64,000 nucleotides of DNA from Coturnix japonica. Lineage: Eukaryota > Chordata > Aves > Galliformes > Phasianidae. The notes beneath the pieces were generated by a model. It saw only the letters and a program-made list of their open reading frames with translations, searched no databases and had not been told where the DNA came from. Position 1 is the stretch's first letter; every line of letters starts with the position of its first letter. The stretch is from positions 2,230,786-2,294,785 of the forward strand of contig NC_029521.1 of assembly GCF_001577835.2 (NCBI RefSeq). The letters are read 5' to 3'. A program made the position numbers and the translations under genes. Below, piece after piece: positions 57,966 to 64,000 of this stretch.

Positions 57966-58670
57966 CCCTGGGCCAGCAGGACATGCTGTGTCACAGCCAG
58001 CCCACCCCCAGGAGCCATGCAGCTCCACCGTGCAGACCCAGCTCTCCTGCTGCCTCTCAGCAGAAAACTCTTTGGGCAGCTGAAAGCAGTGCTGGCTCAC
58101 AGTGCTGCTGTTGCTGCTGATAGGCAATACCAATTAGGCAAGTGACCCCCGATCTATTTATGGACAAAATGCAAAGCACTAAGGAATATTTTTTGGCTCT
58201 TACAAGTTAAACAATATAGTCCGGCAGGGAGAGGGTGATGGTTCAACAGGAAAGATCAGAACACAATTATACGTGGCCAGAAATGTATTCAGTAGCGATC
58301 CATCATGCTGTCTTTGTCTGCTTTACATGCAGGAAGATCATCTGCTTTAATCTTCCCAGTCTCCAGATCCAAGCAGAGCATCATATATTATGCAAAGCAG
58401 TACTCTGGGTGGCAGCACTGAGTTCACCGTTGCAGCAGGCTCTGTTGTGCGCTTCTGATATTTTTCTTTTCCCTTCCAAGTCTCAACTAGGTATCCCCTT
58501 TCAGAAAAACACTTTGAAAGTCTCCATCTCAAAGGAGAGGTTGCTGCAGGTCCCCTTTTCCCCCGGTGCCCTTCCGCCCTGTGCTGCCTTTCACTACGCT
58601 GCCGGAGACATACTTCAGTGCAGGAAAGCAGCATTTCCTCCCTGCAGAAGGATTTGATAAATTCAACTTT

Positions 58671-58678
58671 GGGGGGGG
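58671..58678 (+). repeat. poly-G run entering the gap
   Basis: Eight G bases directly abut the N run, so the assembled contig ends inside a G homopolymer of unknown length. Confidence 0.9.
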
Positions 58679-58778
58679 NNNNNNNNNNNNNNNNNNNNNN
58701 NNNNNNNNNNNNNNNNNNNNNNNNNNNNNNNNNNNNNNNNNNNNNNNNNNNNNNNNNNNNNNNNNNNNNNNNNNNNNN
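58679..58778. other. assembly gap of 100 N
   Basis: Exactly 100 N, the conventional filler for a gap of unknown size. Confidence 1.
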
Positions 58779-61700
58779 TAACACAGAATCCCTTGTCAGT
58801 GGGACCTACATCATTGTAATGATAGATGTTAACATGCTTAGGAAAAATAAGCAAGAGATCAAAATTAATTTGTCATCCACTCACATTCTTCCTCCTGCTC
58901 TTTGTACATGCTCTGGCCTGACTGCACAGCTCAACAAGGCAGCTTTCAAACATGCTGACCTCATTTGATTGCCCACAGGGAGTGAGTGGTTTCTGACTTG
59001 TAAGAAAACTCTCCTTTGCATTGGTGCCTTATAATTAGGGCCATTCACTTGCAGCATAATGCAGTAAGCATATTGTGCTTTATCATCCAGACAATAGTAG
59101 AGAATGAAGAAAAAAAACATCTGCGGAGGACCTAAAGCACAGTTGGGAGACAAGGAAGTACTGCTGCTCTTCAAGGATAAAATCACACACGGAGGGATGG
59201 CTGATTACACTGCAATTCATCCCAAATATCTTTTAAAAACGAAACAATGCACTACTTGTTAAAATTCCCCGACTGCATCCTTTGCGATCCTGCATGCAAA
59301 AGCACTCTGTTCTGTAGTGTGACGGCAGTCAGTTTAGGGGTTCTAAGATCTAAGATAGACCCACAGTCACTGCTGACACTTCAAGCTGGTGGGGGGGACA
59401 TACACCGTTCTCAATGTTACTCTTCTAATGTTAAAACTGCTGGGTTTTAATGTGAGTCTGAGACATTTTACCACCTTCCACCAGTGTTTCTAAATGTTCC
59501 CTGGAAAGTTGTTTTGCAAAGCAAGCTCTGTGCAATTTTATGTGAAAACACTGAAAATGTTACAAAATATCAGTCTGCATTGCCACTAGAAAAAGAACAG
59601 GGAAAAAAAAAAAGGTCTATAAAATATGAAGCGTTTTACTAACATCTGTCCTCAGAATCTCCTAAATAAAAATGTGTCATTTAGCATATCGTCACTTTGT
59701 GTTGGTGCACAATTAATGTCATGAACTAGAGAAGCAATCCGTAACATTTGAGAAACATCTCAAGGTAAGAATGTGCATTCTCAAGCGAATTTTACAAAAC
59801 AAACAAAAGAACAACCAAACCAAAACCCAAAAACAGACAAACAACCAGCCCCCAAAAGCACCAACAAAACCCCCACCAAACTCCCATAGTTTCCCTTCTA
59901 CTTCTCCAAAACTGGTGTTTCGACTGCCAGTGTTTCATGCACTGGAAATTCTTCGCATTGGCTGCCTTTCCTAACACAAAAACAAAAGACTAAGGAAGTT
60001 AAGAAAGCAGCACAACTTCTCATTTTTACTTTACTTTTAAAGATGCGCTCGGTCCTGTATCCTTAATAACAAACTCCTAAAGGACAATTGCCAAGGGCTT
60101 TTTATACAATCATTCACAAAATTACATGGGGACAAAAAACAATATACAGAGCAGCTTGATTTGGTTTGTGACTCAAGCATTTTCTGAAACAGCTTTATAA
60201 AAGATGTCTTGAAAGCTGGATATCCATGCTTTGGCACTGCCACCAGGGCTGCAGCGTATCATGACTGGCATGTGTGATCCAGTAATTGGCTGTCCAAAAC
60301 CATGTTGCCTATAGTAAGTGTGAAAGGGTGAACTAAACCCTTTTCTGTCCCTTAAGGTTAGAGCTAGGCACTACATAATCATTTCAGATTACCGAAATGC
60401 AATCAAAGTGGAATGTGACAAGTCCAGGATTCCCTGCAGAATCATAAGAAAGCCTTCTTAAGTTGGAGAGGATCTTAATGATCACCCACTCCCAACCTCC
60501 ATGCAGTGGGCAGGGCTGCCACCCAGGGCCCATCCAGCCTGGCCTTGAATGGCTCCAGGGATGGGGCAAGCACAGCTTCTTTGGGCAGCAGTGCCAGTGC
60601 CTCACCACATTCTGAGTAAAGAATTTCTCCCTAACATCTAACCTTAATCTCCTCTGTTAGTTTAAAGCCACCCCCCTTGTCTCATCAGACTGTGTAAGAA
60701 GTCAGTCTCCCTCCTGCTCCCTTAAAGTACTGGAAGGCCACAGTGAGGTCTCCCCAGAGCCTTCTCTTCTCCAGGCTGAACAAGCCCATCTCCCTCAGCC
60801 TTTCTTCGTAGGAGAAGTTCTCCAGCCCTCAGAGCATCCTTGTGGCCCTCTGCTGGACCCGTTCCAACAGCTCTGCATCTTTCTGGTGCCCCAGGCTTGG
60901 ACACAGGAGTCTGTGTGAGGAACAGCATTGCTCAGCCTCCACAGGAGCACGGAGCTGAGGGCGGCTGTGCCCTTTGCAGGCTGGAACTGAACTTCCAGGG
61001 ACTGGCTCTTTGGCTCCTTGATGGGCTCTCATTTCCCAAATGGAGCAGCTCTGCTGCAGCACAGCTTTTGCACCTCAACCAGCGGTGTGGAAATGGGGCT
61101 GTGGAAATAAAGCCATCCCTAAGAGCAGGTACCAGCCTGAGTCTGAGGGGCCCTCGCCAAAATGCATTTTCAGAGCAGGCACAGCACATCTATTATTGAA
61201 AACTGTTGTTTCTGTATGAGGTGCCAAATTGGAAGAAATGCAGATTTAAAATGTAGAAGTGATTGCTAGGGAGCTGGCCAAGGAACTAGAGGGGAAGGAA
61301 CTAATAGCATTATTTCTTTTTTAAAAAAAATAAATCTTGGACTAGTTTTCTTTTTTATGGCAATCTTAAATAATTTACCTGTCTTTCTAGGTCAGAAAAT
61401 GGGAGTAAATTTTAGATGTGATGCTTTCTTGTAATCCGGAGGTACAAAATGGGCTCTCACAGCACGCTGCAATATTTCACAGTGCCGCGCTGGCACAAAG
61501 AGATGTGTTTTGGGGTCCTTTGTGGCTCAGGTGCTGCTGTTGTGCCTGGTGAGATGTTTGTATCTGCTGAGAAAGGGAAAATAACAGAGCATAAAAATAA
61601 TATCGGAGTGAAAGTAAGTAACACAGCCTCTATTTCAGGGACATTAGAGATAACTCCCTAGGGAAAGCCAGGCTGATTTTTCATCCTGTTTGGAGCCTGT

Positions 61701-64000
61701 CATCTTTTTCAAAGCCTCTGTTCGTCCACAGAGCTTATTTGAAGGAGCAGGCACTATGGCTGTCAGAGAGCTCTGCAGAAAATTCTGACCCACTGCTATG
61801 AGGGGAAAAAAAATGTAGCTGTTATTAAAAACATCGCTGCTGTTTTAAAACGGGAACCATCTCAGATTACTCCTAAGAAGCCACCTGCATAACATGAAAA
61901 GAATTTTCTAAAAGAAACGTCACCTGCTGCCTTCTGCCCTTTGTTTTTCTCATTATTCCTCCCATCTGTACAAAGAGAAGTAAAAGCAGGCAGAGTTTTC
62001 CACCTCACGAGGAAGTAACTTGTAGCTCAGCCTCCAAGAGCTGCTAACGCTTTTGTACTTAGGATGACTACAGCCAGAAATCATTCTCATGCATGTGCAT
62101 TAGATTGGCCAGATGTGGTCTAAATCCAGAACGATTAAGACCCTGAATAATTAAGGACAGTTGTGTGCAGGTTCAGCCTCTAAGCAGGATCTGTGAGAGC
62201 AGAAGTTGCATTGATGACACGCTGCTGGTCGATCAGGAATATTAGGAGATTTCTGCAACACGACACACACAACCAGTGGTGCCACTGTGTCCACAGTTCA
62301 GGTATGCGAGTACTTTGCCACAAAACTCACCTCCACGCTCCGAAAATTCCTTGTACTGCTTTCCCAAAAGAGTATCCCGACACAGATTTCACCACAGAAC
62401 AGCCATATTTTGAGCAAAATACAGAGTGCACTGCAGCTTCTTTCTGTCTCTCCACAATGGATCCATGGAAGTAAGAGAATTCCTGGCTCAGGCATAAAAT
62501 CTCTCTTGGACCCATTAGCAGCAAAGCACGAAAAGTTTACCAAAAGGAAAATATTAGGCTAAAGCGATAGAAGACAATGAATCCAACTTGAGTTTCAGTT
62601 TACTAAGTGAGTGCTGCGATGACACTGCAGTGGTATGACCTTAGGTGAGGATCTTGAGCAGAAATTTAACATGAGGAGCTAATTGTCAATGGAAGAAACA
62701 ACCACTGTTTGCAAAAGTGCTTCAAGAAAGCTGTCACCGAGGCCATCAGTGTTTGCCCTCGCCATAGAAGAGTTTATAGTGCTTGAGGTTAAGTAGCAAC
62801 AGACAGGATCAGAAATATTTCTTTTAACAAATGTTACATCCATTTAGTTTCTGGCCAGTAAGTACAAACCCTCCAGAAATGTACAGCAAACTCTTTCACC
62901 TGTCAGTTGGCTTTAAATAATTGTAAAACCCGTAAGGGTAATGAGTCCGTACAGCACTCCAATTATTAAGTGAAATAGTTGTAACTTAAAAGGCTGCCTG
63001 GCATCCTGTTTCCATGGCTGTGTGACTTACATGATTCCCACAAATTCGATGGAAAGAATTAAAACGGACACATAAAACCCCCAGTGAAGCGCTGGCTGAA
63101 ACCCAAACAGTTATGAATGGTATGGCCTGAAGTTTGTTCACCCAGTTACACTTTGGAGTTTTGACACACGAGCAGCAGAGCTGAAGAACACGAGCCAGAA
63201 ATGTTGGCGCTGCTGTGGCAGTTTGCCCTTTCTCCCCAGCTGCTCAAGCTCTGCACGCCTTGATGCAGGCTGGGAAGAGCAGCTTTGCCTCCCTGTGCAC
63301 CTTGAAGAGATGGACAAGTGAAGTGTTACAGATTCCACAAGAAAAGCAACTGCTCAGTCAGCCTGTGGGGTTTCTTTCTTTCTTTTCTTAAAGCCTTCCT
63401 TGTAGGATGAAATTGGTGAGAATGGCTGAAGATCATAAATAAATAAATAAATAAATGTCAGATAGATCAAGCTTTAGCTGTGGTCCTATTTATGTAACAA
63501 ATCAGAGGCAAACCACTGTTAATATGCTACAGAGGCAGAGAAATTTTTGCTAATCCATTACCAGGGGACAAGCTGCTATTCTGGCACAGTGAGGGCTCAC
63601 ATCAAATTCTCTGGCAACCTTTTTTGCTCGGATCTCTCACATCCCTTGTTCTTCCCTTCCTGAGACAGGCACTCATCGCTGATAACTCTCACAGATGTTT
63701 GGCACACCAGAAAAACGTGTGGCCTACTTTTCTTTCTCAAGCACGGAGCTGCTGCACAGGACTCTGCCCTCACAGCTGATCAGTGTGTGCAGCTTGGTTT
63801 TGCCACAGCCAGAAATGGAGGCAGGGAGAAGCTTTTCCCTGCCAGGCTGCTTGGGTGAGGACAATCAGAGCTACACTGTCGGCAGGAGCTGGTACGTATT
63901 TCTAGGTTTACCTCAATGGGCTTCCCAGGCTCTCTTGTCTGGTCTTGCTATATACACGGCTACTGTGGTAGTTGCCTTGCCTTGTCCTGTTTAAGAAGGC
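58779..64000 (+). repeat. direct duplication, copy 2
   Basis: Repeats 49646-54892 from the first base after the gap to the window end. It lacks the 24 bp equivalent to 49741-49764, about 80 bp from the gap edge. No gene is present in either copy. Confidence 0.97.
60435..60923 (-). mobile_element. CR1 LINE 3' fragment (copy 2 of duplication)
   Basis: Same insertion as 51326-51815. In the divergent part this copy is closer to the usual CR1 text (for example 'attctgagtaaagaatttct' and 'tccaggctgaacaagcccat'), which hints that copy 1 or copy 2 was altered by conversion or consensus error rather than by ordinary drift. Confidence 0.88.

Noticed and set aside
58347-58968. Frames running through the N gap
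   Set aside because: The N run is translated as unknown residues; the frames are meaningless.

Overview
The window is vertebrate nuclear DNA from a bird, most likely a galliform such as Gallus. Three things point there: CR1 LINE fragments with the typical avian 3' tail are scattered throughout; chicken-type endogenous retrovirus LTRs are present, including a compact alpharetrovirus/EAV-like solo LTR; and the GHITM gene is laid out as in birds. No prokaryotic genes, operons or CRISPR arrays are seen. Nearly all intact open frames shorter than about 150 codons are chance or repeat-derived.

Layout. 1-9.5 kb is a graveyard of retroelements: a tRNA-Lys 5'-half fossil, the 3' end of one ERV with its LTR, CR1 pieces, a gag-like ERV-L-type remnant, a 1.16 kb CR1, and the 3' end of another ERV whose LTR lies on the minus strand. 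9.67-11.82 kb holds a small three-exon secreted-peptide gene on the minus strand. I assembled it by reading splice sites and identify it as the bird counterpart of GPR15LG (C10orf99), the ligand of GPR15. 16.56-16.80 kb is an intact-looking solo LTR with a 5-bp target duplication. 21.05-26.24 kb is GHITM (TMBIM5/MICS1) on the minus strand, eight coding exons giving a 346-residue mitochondrial inner-membrane protein. Its promoter lies in a CpG island at about 26.74-27.64 kb. The order and shared orientation GHITM then GPR15LG match human 10q23.

27.7-64 kb shows no recognisable protein-coding gene and is probably the large gene-poor interval on the NRG3 side of GHITM. It contains CR1 fragments, an 810-bp solo ERV-L-type LTR with perfect 5-bp target duplication (31,311-32,120), a composite tRNA-headed/CR1-tailed SINE-like element (39,447-39,627), another probable LTR (about 41.39-41.69 kb), and long A/G or C/T homopolymer pairs. 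The last part contains a 100-N gap (58,679-58,778) that begins in a poly-G run. Sequence after the gap (58,779-64,000) repeats 49,646-54,892 almost base for base, apart from one 24-bp indel beside the gap and a roughly 200-bp cluster of differences inside a CR1. This looks more like an assembly false duplication than a biological one, but it needs checking.

The two genes are not known to work together: GHITM acts in mitochondrial cristae and ion exchange, GPR15LG is an epithelial chemoattractant peptide. The most rewarding observations are the GPR15LG gene, whose small exons are easily missed by gene finders, the tRNA/CR1 composite retroposon, and the gap-flanking duplication with its CR1-confined divergence.
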